Source of the DNA: Lepas anatifera | Taxonomy: Eukaryota; Arthropoda; Thecostraca; Lepadidae | Length of the DNA stretch: 64,000 nt | Assembly: GCA_034440635.1 (NCBI GenBank) | Contig: JAOTON010001528.1 | Location: 544,501-608,500, forward strand | Direction: 5' to 3' | Shown here: positions 9,648-22,798 of the stretch, one piece after another | How the letters are laid out: each line of letters starts with the position of its first letter | Position numbering within the stretch: the stretch's first letter is position 1 | Translations under genes and position numbers: made by a program | Notes under the pieces: model-generated | Database searches by the model: none | What the model was told of the DNA's origin: nothing | Seen by the model: only the letters and a program-made list of their open reading frames with translations

Positions 9648-12255
9648 TGGGGCATTCCACGACAAATAGACAAATCGATGAGCTTGAAATAACACCCTCA
9701 AATCTCAGATTTTCATAAAAATTTGGGACTAGGGTTCTCAGTAGCGCTGAAAACGACTGTGGTATTTTTAGTCTCGTCCGGATAATCGTTTCGGAGTTAT
9801 CGCCTCGGGCAATCCAGCATCGGACGCGTGCATCGGGCTTTTCGCTTGAGTTTTTAGCCATTCAAATTAAAGATGTTCCTTCGAGAGGTTACATGAAAAT
9901 AATTACAAAAGTCTGAACAATACAAATATGTACGTTTAATTATATTAATTGGCATGAATATGTATACAATATAATTCCAAACTGTTGCAAAGATAAGCAT
10001 ACATATTCCCTATGTTTTTATTGACTTCAAAACAACTTCACGTGAAAGAGCATTGCTTAAACTACATATAACGACAATAAAAAGAATGGAGACTACAGGA
10101 AATCGTACGGCACCAGCCGCCCACACCGGCCGGCCCCGCCGGCGGCGCGTGCGCGTCCGGTTGGAGGGGGTACGGGGGGGGAATGGAGACTGCGTTGGTG
10201 CGCGATGACGTGTGGTGTGGGGCTGCTTGTAAAATTTGGCCGTTCCGGAAAACTGACGTATTCGGACTTGGTCCGCATTGGTGTTTGGTGGAATGTGGGG
10301 GGTTTGGTGAGCGATTTTCTGTTGTCTTGGTTTGTTTTAGATGTTTTCTCTAAAAGTTTTGTTCGTTTTATTTGGGCGGGCGGCTGGGGTTTTTTATGGG
10401 GTTTTGACTTCACAGATTCAATTTGAAACTCGAACCTTCTGTCCCTCATCATTCGAAAGCTCATGGACAATAATGGTCTTCGAATTAACCGATACGAACT
10501 TGTTAATCTTCAATGTTCCTTTTCTCGCGACTGCCTTATTGAAGCGTTTTCTGAGCTCAGTAGCTAATTTGAGTACTTTTTGTTGAAGCATTTTGGGTAG
10601 AGATCGAGGCAAGCAATGGAACACTGCTTTCCGTGTCCCCTCCCAAGCATGTTTGCTGAGAACGTAAGGGGTTGGGTAACCCTCCTGCCAGTAAAGGTGG
10701 CCCGGGGCCTCAGACCAGCGCGTGTTAAAAAACACACTGGAGCGGAGCCTCGGAGGCCCACCTACTTTTTCTAGGTGGCTGGAAATCCCTTTGTGGCCAA
10801 AAAGGCTATTTCGCTACTTTTGAGAATATTCAATGGCACGTCGATTGGTCAAATAACCTTGAAAATCGGCCCCAATTTTGTAATTACAGGATTTCAAAGT
10901 TAAGAACTTTATTTTGAGATCGCTGCAATCGCGCGGTTGCACCAGTTCGCGTGAATCAAAGACCAACTGGCAACGTTATAGCGCCATATAAAACAAGATT
11001 ATATGTCAATTTAACCCCTCATGAAGGCCAAGGTCACATTTCAAGGCCATACCAGCATTCTCAGTCATTGGTCCGGTGCTTCCGGTCCCATGGCGTTACC
11101 CATTATGACGTATATTACGCTACGACGTCATAGTTAAGATGAATCAATGTAAAGGTCAAGGTACCAGGTCAAATTAAAATGTCATGGGTAAAGATCAATG
11201 CTCATTTCCCGTCCAACGGTTGCTATGGTGCTAGTCATGGTGTAAATAAGGGTAATATGTCATATTGTGACGTCATATGTCAATGACCTTGAATGACCTT
11301 AACCCCAAAAATTAGGTTTACAATTCTTGGGGCATTCTCACTATGACCTTGCTCTGTTTTTAGTGCATTCTGGACTTCTTTGAACTTAATCACGGCATTT
11401 CCGGATGAATATCCAGCAACGACTAATACTTGACCTTTATGACCTCGTTTGAACTTGATGATACTGACCTAGGTCAATTAAGATCAGTCATAATAAAGAT
11501 TTCAATAGTTCCCACCCAGTCCCCAACCGGAGTTTTTCTAAGCCTCCTAGTTTCCGAGACCTCAGGGGGCCTACCAGTCCCCCCTCCAGTGACCGTAAGT
11601 GTCGGACGCCTCTCCAGTGCGGGTGTTAAGGAATAGGACATTGATTACAATTTATTGTTTTTAATAGAGCCTTACCCTCACTGCCGACCAATTCCACCAT
11701 TGACACCTTTTTCGTGACCAGAGACCTTTGATAGTTGCAGCGACGGCGGGCCGCGCTGGCGCACGAACCTCACAAAAGTGGGGATCGGGACGTTTGGGAG
11801 CTCAGATCTCGCTTTCTGTTAAAGTCTCTATTCTTTTTATTACTGAATCTTATAGAGAGAAGTATAAATAGTAATGTGAGCCTCAAAAAGTTTAAAATAA
11901 GTCATAGGCAAATAGTTTTTATAGATTTTGAAAAATCGAAGATTGTAAAATATATTAAAAACTTAATTTTTTGAATTATATTTCTAATGAGCCAGAATTC
12001 GTAATTCGTTCTTAAGATACCTAGATCAAATTTTATGGAATTTGTAGAAGCATACAGGTAAAATTTCGTCTTTAAAAAGACATGCAAGTGGGTATGGTCA
12101 AAATGCCTGAGGCTATAATTTTCAAACCGTAAGTCAGGGAGCAAAATGAATACGAGAATCGTCATCAGCTCCATCAATAGCACCCCTGACAAAAATGCAC
12201 CGAAATCTGCGACATGAGGGTGTTATCGACTTGTCGATTTGTCGTGGAATGCCCC
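9648..12255. mobile_element. Candidate 2.6-kb element with inverted ends, enclosing TTAA copy B
   Basis: The left end GGGGCATTCCACGACAAAT is repeated inverted at the right end (ATTTGTCGTGGAATGCCCC). The inverted similarity continues inward for about 45 bases, through gacaa-tcgat and aacaccctca. The four bases CTAT occur immediately outside both ends, a possible target duplication. The interior has only short frames and no recognised transposase. The TTAA element at 10725-11629 lies inside, so this unit would be a composite. The superfamily is unknown to me. Confidence 0.55.
10725..11629. mobile_element. MITE-like element with TTAA ends (copy B), opposite orientation to copy A
   Basis: The left end is TTAAAAAACACACTGGAG and the right end CTCCAGTGCGGGTGTTAA. 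The right part contains the block related to copy A's left part (cctagtttccgagac, gggggcctaccag), inverted, so the element is a flipped relative of 6661-7585. TGACCT/AGGTCA half-sites are again frequent (for example gacctttatgacctcg and gacctaggtcaatt). No protein is encoded. The left end is less well conserved, so that boundary is approximate. Confidence 0.6.
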
Positions 12256-15200
12256 CTATCACAGAAAAGCTAAGGTTAAAGACGCCGTAAGACACTGACA
12301 AGAGGGGGAAGACTCCCGTGTATCCTCCATATCCTTACTGCTCATCAAACATCCATTATTCATTCCCCCTGGAAGGAATATCAAATAAGCTCCTACTGAC
12401 TCCCGGCCATCAGTTTTACTTATCTGCTGTTAAAAATTGTATCACGACGAAGAAAGAAATAGTTATTGTGTTATGCTCCAGGGTTTATGGTTGATAAGCT
12501 ATGAAAATCAGTGATTGCAGCTAAACTTCTAGCCACTTCTACGAGTCTTACACCGACTGATATTCCAGAAATATTCTGCTTCTGGTATCTCTTGAATAAA
12601 GAACAGAGCAGGTTTGGAGTGTCAGCATTGTCTACAAATCGCAGCTGGTCACCGTGAAGAAAATACAAATCTAGTGCAGACAACGTTAGAATTTCCTAAG
12701 CCAATTCCAGCCAACCCATTTTTGTACCGAAGTCCATATCCATAACCCTCCTATTTTCGGATCCAGTCCACCTCGTTAGCCGTAGCTGACTAACCTGCGT
12801 GTGCTCAGAGGATGAAACTGGACACCGACTCCTGCCGTTCTCCACTATAAATGAAAGCAATTTCGACTACCAAAAGAAACTCTCCTGAGATCTACACCCA
12901 GCATCGCCTGGAAGACGCTCCCCATTCTTTATCCACCGTTACTGTCCATGGCTTCCTCCAAATACCAGTGGCCACACCCCTTACATCCTCGGCTCCCACT
13001 AGCCTGCTCCAGCCCGGCCTGCCAGCCCGCCGGGAGGTCCGGCGCGTCTCACTGCGCCCCCGCGGGCGGCTGATCATCGTCGTTTCTCAGCAGCGCCGCG
13101 TCGACTCCGACGCAGAAGCACCTCCACTTCCGGGTCTCGGTCTGAGTGCCTGACCGCCCACACATATTTCAACTGCCTTGCATATCTTTTTAGTTTAGCA
13201 TTGCTTATTTATATATGTTTGCGTATCCCCATCCATTACCGAAGTGATTTTCCGCGACGAATCGGGTGTCTGAGAGTACAAACATAAGTAGCAGGGTATA
13301 TCACGCCCATAGGCGGATCCAAGGCTTCTGATGGGAGGGGGTACTTTGGTCAGAGAGACCCATTAAGGTCCAAAGAGAGGGCTTTTGGACCTCGTGGGGG
13401 TGCCAACGCTTGATGTGTAATCTATTAGAGGGGCGCAAATGCTTGAATAAAAAATGGTTTACTTTGTGCAAAGTTTGGATTCCCAATTCATTGTCACCCA
13501 GATTACTTTTTATTGGCTGAAACCCAGCAATTCTACAACGTAACAAGAACTTTACCGCTTTTGGAACTCATGGTGGGGCTGCCCTAAGCCCGGATCCAAC
13601 CCAAACAAGTGTGTGAAATTTCTTCAGTTCCTTTCCGGGTACTTGCTGTTGTGTTTTGCGGCAGAATTGATGTCGGCGTCCTCCTTAGCACCGAGTCCAG
13701 ATTGTCTCCCAAGATAAAATCAACCAAATGGGAGGAAAAACGCCAAAGGAGCCTCCTGACTCCACGCCACAACGACAACGGGCAGGGCGTTTCCTCTGTA
13801 AATGGGAGTTACTACACATCTTCGAATAGCAACGGTTCCTGGCAGTCCCTAGCAGCATGAGAGTGCCGCTGTACGCTACACAACGTCGTTCTCTGGAAGA
13901 GAGATGATCCGATGACCCCAGGGCTGATGAGCCCTGTATGGATCCTCTCGAACATGGCAGCAGCAATAATGAATGCACAGATATATAACAGTAAATATTT
14001 GCCTCATTTCCCTCGGCTGTAATTATGGCACTCATCGATTCATCCCCACCCAAACCTGAAACCAACTCATCACATTTGAGCATGCGATCTAAGGGGATCT
14101 CTCGCCCCTAGACGGGAGAGCACACCCTCCGAGTTGCGAGCAAGTACAGCGAATCGACCCAGTAACGCCCTTACACCACTTCCAGTGTCATTATCACTCC
14201 GCGGCATCATAACAGATCGGCTGACGGAATGCGGCGAATGTGACAGACGAGCTTGCGCCGTAAACGCGTCATCGGTGCCACTAACGCCTTCCAGGGCGTC
14301 AGCTAATCAGGGGCGCTCAGACGCCGGAGCGAGCTGGCGCCGCGTGCCGACGGGGACGTGGAGTGGCATATATTGCAACTGAGATGGAACTGGGTCCATG
14401 GATCATCAGCTGATGGCCGGGGGCTGGCCACCAGACTCGTCAGGAATTGGAGCGCTGGTAATGTGTTTACTAACCCGTTCGCGCTCGACATGCTGGAGCT
14501 GGGCGTGGGATATGAATAACTGGGTAGGAGTGTCTACACGGGGTAGTGGTCTGGTCAATGTCCACCCTCGGAGTGTGTCTGGACCGCGTAATTAGTGCAT
14601 AAGTGGACGAGTCTTAGAATGGGATCAAAAGCGAATACGTCAGTCATAGTCAGCCTCCGGTGACCAAAGCCGTATCATCTAAAATGGATAAACTCGTGTG
14701 TGTGCGTGTTTATTTTTTGTTGCAGTTTCAGACTCGTTTTCTCGAGTTAATTTTCATTCAGCGCACAAAAGGCACCCTTTCCCTGACCAAATTAATGCCT
14801 CACATTGTAAAATGAATGGACAAATGTTAAGTTAGGGACAATCAGCATCAAAGGGTTGTGTTTAAGTAGACAGTATGGCAAACCTGAGCCTTGCCAAATT
14901 TCCCCGCTTATGTAACTTGATTTACGCGTAGGTGGGTGGGCCTTCGCTGTCGGAGCGTGTTTCAGTTTATTCTTGTTCAGGTAGGCGTGAGGATTTAGAC
15001 CGAGATCGGGGTGGCGACGGGGACACTGGCGCCGTCTTGTCGCGACGACTGGCCCCGACGTCGCCGACGGTGAAAGTGCGTACTTGCAACATACTCAGGT
15101 ACGTGCGCGTGTGATACGTCAAGGAATGCTCCAATCAGCGTTGATTGTACACGCACACACGCTTATAATAATGCCCTTTAATTGAATTGAGGCAAAAATG

Positions 15201-17465
15201 GCTCAATTTTCCAGCGTTTGTCATGCAAAGGTGTTTCAGTGTGGCTCATTTTGTCAAAGTTTATCATGCGATGATGTCATAAAGCAGCTCATTTTGTCAA
15301 AATGCATCCTAAAAAGATGTCACACGTTCGCTTGATATAACTCTAGAAGGATTTTTTTAAATGAAATATGACAGTAAAACTTTTCATGTTCCCTTAACAA
15401 TTTTCCTTTGGGAAGGGGTTTGTTTGCGTCGCTATGCATTCCCAAAATGCTTTCTGCCGGTATTTTCACGAGTACAGCTTATTAACAAGCGAAGTGCACT
15501 ACGAACGGTATATTTGACGTCACTGGAATACGACACCGTCACTTTCTTCCCACCAAACCCTTAATCTTCATCTTTGCCAGCACGTTCAGGGTCAGCATCG
15601 CCCTCGGGCGGACGCTCAGGATGCTGACTCCAAAGACCCAGACAGCGCCAGTGGTGACATCGCGGCGCGCCGTCACTGGCGGCGGCTGGTGACGGCTCCA
15701 GACACTAAGTGGTGCCGATTAGGGCGTCCGTGCACCATTTCACAACAGCCGCGCCGGCTGAACGCCCGGCTGCGTGTCTGCCGCGACGCTCCTTCGGCAG
15801 CTGCATGGATCACCGATTCTGGAATGTGCCCGATCTGACGTCATTAGATAGTATCGGTGACCAGAGCTCCGTGCTCAGACTGGTGATTGTGGTGTGCGTG
15901 GTCCGTTGGCGTTGTAGTGTCCCCAGCGACGAGGTGTTGTTGCCGGTGTAAAGGTTAGCTGTGACGTCTGAGATCAACGCGCTTGATCGACATTCTAAAT
16001 CAGCACGCTGAAGAATAGCAGCTCGACGCTGCGGCACCTTGAGCCGTGAGAAATCGGCAAGGTTGTCGCGTGACCAGCGCTACTGTATGGTCGGCTCAGA
16101 ATGTTGGGATGCTCAGATAGTCTCATGCATGTCTCCCGCCCGATCACGAAGGGACACAGTCACGGTAGCACTGCTCATGAGACAGGTGCATGCGCACAAA
16201 GCCACGTTATGGCTGCAGATAGTTCAATAGTTCTTGGCACGCGTTAGCCTTTTTAAGTTTGTGTTATGAACGGATTTTTTAACTGACATTGGTCCGAGCC
16301 GGGCTCCAAGAAATGCTTAACTGAAAGATGACCATCGAACAGCGCAATGATAAGAATCGCCAGCGGGAGAAAACTAAGTAGGTCCAATCAATCCCCAATC
16401 AGCTGCTGACAAAAAACTTTCGCCTTAAGAACCCAAACAAACTTATCGGATTTGGGCTCGTAGCTGCCTTCAATACAAGCCAGTTACAAAATGTTCTGAT
16501 TTTGTCCCAATTTGACTGTAATCGAGAAATTCTGGAATGCAAAGTGGGGACCAGCCCCCTCCCCGCCCGCCCCTATTCCGCCACGTGTAAGTGCAATAAT
16601 GATAGAATTCGTACATTTCCAATCATGATTTGTCAGCCTTACGCGACATTAGCAAAACTTATCATCACATATACAGAATTACTTTCATAGCACAACAAAC
16701 CACAATAGTTCCATCATATTCCAGGCGCAAACACCAGTCACGAAACATATTTCTAGACCCTAAAATCGGTCTAGATGGAATGTTCGAGACATTTTCCCGT
16801 ACACTGGTCTGTATTTTTCATCTTTGCAAGGGCATTGCGTCATGCTGATTCAGACCATTCATTCATGATTCAGACAACTACTTATCATCTTTTAGGGTTT
16901 TTGAATGCGATCTTAGTCTAGGAGAATACTTGAAGCTTTCTGAATCAATGATAGAAAATGATGTCAGGCATCAATGCGTGGTGGCTTGTTGGGAGCTTGT
17001 GAAACCATGGGCCTTTTCCTGCACCTCCTCCGAAAAAGGTGAGAAAGGTTTAGAGGAGGTCGGAGCAGTTACGAAAATTGGTGTCCCGTGGAACATACTG
17101 GGAGGAGTTTGAAAGATATATCAGCTGTTCGCGATCGATCAGCGTCAATATGGCGGGCGCAGCACAGCTAATGAATTCTCGGAATTGAATAAAGGCGCCT
17201 ATGCTCATCTCATGCAGCAGAAAAAGCCAACAAAAAAACAAAATCCGATCACAAACCACATCGTACGTTTCTCGATCTGAAACAATTCATTTTTGCTTGT
17301 TGATCGAAACTCGTGCGCACGAAGTATGCTCCTTCAAATTGTTCCGAAAACACCTCGTTTGAGAGGAGATTTGAGGAGGCTCGCGGGATGAGGTTAGAGG
17401 AGCTTAGAGGAGGTTGAGGAGGTCCGAGAAGGCGCTGGAATATAGGAACCAATGGAACGTACCCC
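12256..17465. other. Gene-poor region; relic MITE and GC-rich patches
   Basis: No gene is supportable. GC-rich patches occur near 12960-13140, 14130-14380, 15000-15090 and 15580-15800 and create medium-length frames without protein features. The segment 16404-16590 resembles the 24281/35932 MITE family (ctgctgacaaaaaactttcg, gatttgggctcgtagctgcc, ccagccccctccccg) but is strongly diverged. Confidence 0.4.
16404..16590. mobile_element. Diverged relic of the 24281/35932 MITE family
   Basis: Several blocks keep the order found in the intact copies: tgctgacaaaaaactttcg, then ggatttgggctcgtagctgcc-like sequence, then ttttgtcccaatttgactg, then the C/G-rich end. The terminal repeats are no longer clear and no target duplication was found. 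Confidence 0.5.
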
Positions 17466-17605
17466 ATTGGTAAGAGTTTAACCACACACCAACTACTGAG
17501 GTCATACGGAGTCATCAACTCACTCACTTCTGTTGGGGATTGTGGAAACCAGATCACACCCCACGCAGGAGGCCCGCCGGGAGTCCAGCCCGGCACACCT
17601 GCCTC
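17466..17605 (-). mobile_element. tRNA-derived SINE, family 1 (partial)
   Basis: Read on the minus strand it has a B-box-like GGCTGGACTCC followed by the family 1 tail (gatgactccgtatgacctca, gtagttggtgtgtggttaaa). The same tail occurs at 28130-28243. The 5' tRNA head is missing or decayed. Confidence 0.6.
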
Positions 17606-18356
17606 AGCAATCGCGCGTCCAGAACCACGGAGCAATCCGTCAGCGACAATGGCGAATCGAGAAAAGAATAATTCAAAGTCTGAAACTCTCTAAAATATGG
17701 AACTTTGCTTTTCACAGTACTTATAGGAAATGTTAGTGGTTGGGAATAATTTTGGAAGGAAGCACATGCCACAGCGAGTGCTTGTTGAACACAAGGCACA
17801 CTAAGGCAGTTTTGTTGTATCTTTCCAACAAAAACTTATAACATTAATGCTCCATTCTTACCAATACCGGTAGCTCAGCCCGCTCAATAGTGAAAATGAG
17901 CTGGGCAAATGTTTCGATATTAATGTTTCGGTCCCTGCTGAAATCCCTGACGTATTCCCGCGCGGTAGGGAGCTAGCTTGTTGTTTCACCCGTTTCATCA
18001 TTCCCGTCGTAGTGTTTAGCGTGTTCCGGGCTGTGATTAGAGGAGACAGTGCCCGGCGCTAATCCCTGACATTAGATAACAGCTGCCACCGAGCCGATAC
18101 ATTCATACGCACGCTTTCGCTCGCATGGGAGCTGTTTCCCAAAAACTCTCTCAGCTGTCGGCGCGGAACTGTTTGGGTCCAAAGTGTACACTGATGTAGT
18201 TAGAGTCAATTGTTAGCTATAAATTAATTAAGGGTATTTAGCTGAATATTGAAATCGCTGCTCTGTTCCGGATCCGGATGTTGCAACGCTAAAGGAATCA
18301 GGTGGTTTGCCACAAAGGTTTTATCACGGTGTACACAGCTTACACACAAAGCTAGA

Positions 18357-19120
18357 AGCCGTCGAACCTCTCTGAAATCAAAAAATACGGCAGCGACTGG
18401 GCGATCTCATTCAATCCAAGGAAAACGATCCAACAAAACTTTTCTACAAAACTCCACCCTCCCCATCTCCCCTGTACATTCGCAAACCAGCTTATTCCCT
18501 GTGTAGACAGTCACAAACATCTTGGACTAGTACTTTCCAAAGACCTACGTTTCCACGAGCACATCAATAGTATTGTTAGGAAAGTCAACCGTGCCCTCAG
18601 CCCTCTCTATCCCATTGCTAAATACATCGCACGTCGTGATCTTCTGCAAGTCTATCGAACATATATTCTTCCCCATTTTGACTATTGCGACGCGGTTTAC
18701 GATGGGCACCTAACCACACACGATATCCACAGACTCGAAATCCTACAAAATAGAGCGGCTAGGCTAATCACAGGTACTCCATATCGCTCATCAGCCTCCA
18801 AATTAAGACTAGAGTTGGGTTTAAGTGACCTTTCGTCTCGCAGAGAGAGACATAGACTCATTCTATATTGTTCACTACATCTGCCAAACTCTACCCTTCC
18901 GGAATATTCGAAAAACATGCTGACCAACACTAGACGTCGCGACACAGCCATGACCCTCCGTAATTTTTCTCAACAAACTCTTACTCGCAACAGGACCGGG
19001 CGTTTCCAGAGGTCTTTCATTCCGACAACAACTAGGTCCTGGAATCGGCTTCCTGCTGAAGTGAGAGCTATTACCTTCATAAAAGTATTCAAACAAGAAT
19101 TATCTAAAGGCAGTTAGTTA
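18357..19120 (+). pseudogene. LINE (non-LTR retrotransposon) fragment: C-terminal part of reverse transcriptase ORF
   Basis: One frame stays open for about 245 codons from near 18370 to the stop just after 19117. The translation shows the downstream part of a Jockey/CR1-like reverse transcriptase. It contains KYGSDWAISFNPRKT, VDSHKHLGLVLSKDLRFHEH, then LLQVYRTYILPHFDYCDAVY and LEILQNRAARLITG, and near the end SWNRLPAEVRAITFIKVFK. The catalytic FADD region and the endonuclease are missing, so this is a 5'-truncated copy, as is usual for LINEs. The uninterrupted frame suggests a fairly young insertion. The exact clade is not determined. Confidence 0.85.
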
Positions 19121-19139
19121 AACCCGCACCAATTTTCTA

Positions 19140-19410
19140 CTCCACCGGCTGCAAAATGGTAACATTCTCACACCAAATTAAGAATCGGAAGTTCGGCACT
19201 AAATGCGCATCAGTTTGATATTCAAAATGCGACTCTCCAACCTGCAGGTGTGGAGAAGGGCAGAGACTTCCTTCCTTTTTCACGCATGTAGTCTATACAA
19301 CCAGGAGCGAGCCATCTTGAGGCGCGACCTGTCCAGAGTACTTCATAACTTCGCCTTACTACCTCACAAAGACAAACTGGATATACTTATTCATGGGAAG
19401 GCCTGACAAC
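19140..19410 (+). pseudogene. Second LINE fragment with C-terminal zinc-knuckle-like tail
   Basis: Frames here encode pieces of a tail common at the end of LINE ORF2 proteins: CDSPTCRCGEG in one frame, then HACSLYNQERAILRRDLSRV and LDILIHGKA in another, so at least one frameshift is present. It may belong to the same insertion as the preceding fragment, but that ORF already ends in a stop, so a separate degraded copy is more likely. Confidence 0.6.
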
Positions 19411-22400
19411 AAGAAAGCGAAGTAGTGGCAAAACTAGTTCAAAACATATAATCGAAACACAAAGATTCTCCTTTTAATACCCTCATCTGTGGTGCGGAGG
19501 TGGTGCATTAGCGCGGCCAGGCCGGGGTCGCTCAACCTAGTCGACCTGCTGGGTGTGTCGGGTCTGTTTTAACTGTGTGGTACTGTGTTTAGTGTGTTAT
19601 GTGTGTTTTGTGTCGATATATTGACCTGCTTTTTGTTCCACCAACAGGGTGCCTCGATTCTGCTCGTTGGGCTTTGCCAATTGTGGTTCTTGTACTTTTT
19701 TGGTTATAAAGCAATAAATGTTTTGACTGACTTGACATGGATGTGCTACATTAGCGTCGCTACCGACAAAATGTGAAGGAGGCAGTCAATATTTAATTTC
19801 CTGCCGAAAAGAAAAATACAACTCCAGGAACAAGAGCTTTTTTCAAATTTGGGTTCCTTACCTTCCACGCAAACTGGTTACACAAGCCCTCTCGATCTGT
19901 TTCCAATTTGGATGAAAATAATAACAAAAATACAAATTCAGTGAACTGTCGACTAAAAGTGCAGTGGCCAGGCCCCCTCTGGCCCCAAATTCCGACGGGA
20001 ATGATGTGTTATCTTCTGAATCAAACTAAGACGGTCCTGAATCCAGAGCAGTGCTACACCAATACCCCAGGACGTAGATGAGAGCACGTGCCGGCGCGGC
20101 GGTGCGGAGACTCAGTGCGTGACTTTTTACCGGTGCGATCGGCGCCGCCGGCCCGTGTCATTAATCCGGGCTCGGGTGGAGCCCCCGGTGGCTGCCGGGT
20201 CCCCGCCCGGGTCACGAATGGCCCGGTCACCGGGCGGCGGGGTCACTGACCACCATCAGCCGGGCGGCGGTCACCGCTCCGAGCAGTGTGTATCTACACC
20301 CATCACTCTGATATACGTCACGTCAGAAACGGTGAAACGTCATGAGGCGGCAGAAACTCACGCATTAGTGGATGTGTTGGATCATCACCGCAGTGCCACA
20401 TGTTTCGCAGCCGACAGACGAGAGGTGCGATTTGGTAATCAAGCACCAATATTCGCGCCGCGCACCGCTACTATAACGACCATGGGTGGGTATGATTGTA
20501 CATTTACAGAGCTTCACCCGTATCCAATTTGTGACTGAGCCACGCCCAGGTGAGACAAGCCTGGAGCGCAAGGGCAGAGACAGATAAGTATCACTACATG
20601 GTGCGGGGCAAGTGGCACTGCATCATAGCACTGATAAAAATGCTGAGTAGAAATAGAGGCTGGAGACTTCCTCAAAGCGTAGCATTTAGAAACTTAGCAG
20701 ACATAATAGTGAGTACTGTTCGTGTCTGACGCTATGACTGGCAAGTTTAGACAACACGTAACATAATTACATCTAGGACAGGCTAATCTCCTTGGGTTCG
20801 AGCGGTTCAAGGACGCTTTATTCATCACAGCTGGCGCGGCATTTTTTAGGTCATCAAGTTACAACTGATAAATAAGATTTTCTTCGCACGATTAATTTGT
20901 TGTCACGGTTTGATGTTCAAGTAGTGCGGAGAACTGGGTCAAATCTTACCAAAACTGCTGCTCCAGCTAAAGTGTTCTGAATGACCGTGCTTGGGCGCGA
21001 AGCTGTTAGTCTGATAATCTAGTTTCGACAAATAGAGCTTGAGGTGCCGTCTCTTGTCCAAACACCATCAGTAATCGTCTTAGGCTCGAGGTCAGGTAGT
21101 AAATAAATGAGCAGCAGAATATAGGAAGAAGATGCATTCACGTGCTCGTAAAAGGTCCCTGGTATGATTAAGCGCCCATAAAATAATGAAATGATTGAAA
21201 GCTTATCTTGAGACTGTTAACCTTGCAGAAATCACCGGATTTTATTTCCCATTTGAATTTCTTGCAAAATTAATGAAGATTTGAATATCTAACAATGGCT
21301 CGTCAAGCCTGAAGTCCGAGGAAATCACGAACAGGAAATGCTAAGATAAGGAAGCATTAAAGTATTAATTAGGTAAGAAAAGGTAGGACAGCGGACCCAG
21401 TTTCTTTCGGTGTAGGAGATCAGATGTCCACACACGTACCTTCCCCACAGAACGTGTGTCTTAGCCGGCATCGCCCCAAAGGTTTCCTTATTTACTTATG
21501 CTTGTTTAGCCGAGACTGAGTATTTACCCTCCCCCTATGCAATAAACCCACCAAGATTGGCTCACTCCGAGGGGATACTGCCCATGAAGAGCCCAAAGCA
21601 GTCTTGACACAATCTCCTTTTCAATAAGGCATCAGTGATGTCCCTCGTTAAGAGCCCCGTATCTCTTTTTAAATCAGGCATCAGTGATGTCCCTCGTTAA
21701 GATCCCCGTGGTGGATTATATAGCCGTCACATTTAATGAACTAGCATGTGTCTCCCAGAAGCACTGCTGGTTTGTTTTCCTATCCATTACAGTAACCACT
21801 AATGTTCCGCCAACCGGCAGTGAAAGCAGCTTATGAGGGACTTACAGCTCCAACAAATAAACAATGCGCTCACTTCACGTGCGCATCCGTGCCTGATCCA
21901 CTTCAAGTGCACTCTTCATAAAGTGCCAGCTTTGAACCGCCACCTTTGATCTTTGACCTGAATGCACCGTGGAGCGTGGGCACGAAATATACTGCATTAG
22001 AATAGTACCATTGTTCTGAACATTACCAGAAACTTATCGGAAGAGTTGGGGAAAATACTTGAGTATAGGTATTAGTAATAGCCGTAATAGCAAATTTGTA
22101 GAAGAAAATGGCTCTGATATTTCCCGAGGATAGATGTCATTATAGTTATTCTATGTTACTGAGAAAGGTACCAGAGGTTCCAAAACCAAGGAATATCAGA
22201 GCGACATCACTAAAATACAGCCAATATAAATACAAATCAAACATATGCACAGACAAGCACTAACACGGCCAAAATATTATACATTGATTTGTTAGTACTG
22301 TTGGATAGACGATGACGAAACATTGAAGTTTTAAGTTTTGAGGAATGGAAAAAGGCAGTAGAAAGTCTGCCGCTTCCAATTCTCATGGGGCTTACATTGG

Positions 22401-22549
22401 TGCAGTGGGTGCCTCGTCAATGAAAAATTGTTCGATTCTAAAGTTTGTCTTTGTAAAATGACTGTACAGGTCAGATGAAGTAAATGAAGAGGGACTTAGC
22501 CAGGCCCTTTGGCATTCAGGTGAATGGGATTGATTGGACCCATGTTTCT
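19411..22549. other. No gene recognised; CpG-rich patch and a short tandem duplication
   Basis: A GC-rich patch at 20080-20300 produces a 139-codon frame of low complexity that I do not accept as a gene. Near 19960-20010 there is a small piece resembling a MITE end (ggccaggccccctctggccc). A 34-bp segment (aggcatcagtgatgtccctc...) is repeated once, 49 bases apart, at 21627 and 21676. The rest is AT-rich with nothing recognised. Confidence 0.4.
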
Positions 22550-22592
22550 TATAAGGGTCACTCCCAACAGGCACACTGGCCCAATTACAGGG
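22550..22592 (-). mobile_element. SINE family 2, 3' part of a split copy
   Basis: ggtcactcccaacaggcaca and caattacagggagta match the SINE at 3510-3670. The match stops at about 22592 and resumes at 23397, so an insertion of about 0.8 kb split this copy. Confidence 0.6.
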
Positions 22593-22798
22593 AGTACAAA
22601 GACAAAAACAAATACTTCATTCAGAGTCTTGCACGGTCATCCATGGCTACTACGACCCCACGCCAGTTGGAATGGTAAGGAGACACACACACGACATTAA
22701 AATCATGTAAACAGGGTTAAATAAAAACATTGTTAAACAGACAAAGCATACCACACAAACACCACTCGCTCAGCGCACCTGATCACGCTCTGCTACTA

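Noticed and set aside
13301..13600. Possible MITE between two ggatcc-aa motifs
   Set aside because: The ends do not form a convincing inverted repeat and no target duplication was found.
20119..20538. 139-codon frame in GC-rich DNA
   Set aside because: Low-complexity Arg/Pro/Gly composition from CpG-rich sequence; no domain, no splice sites judged convincing.
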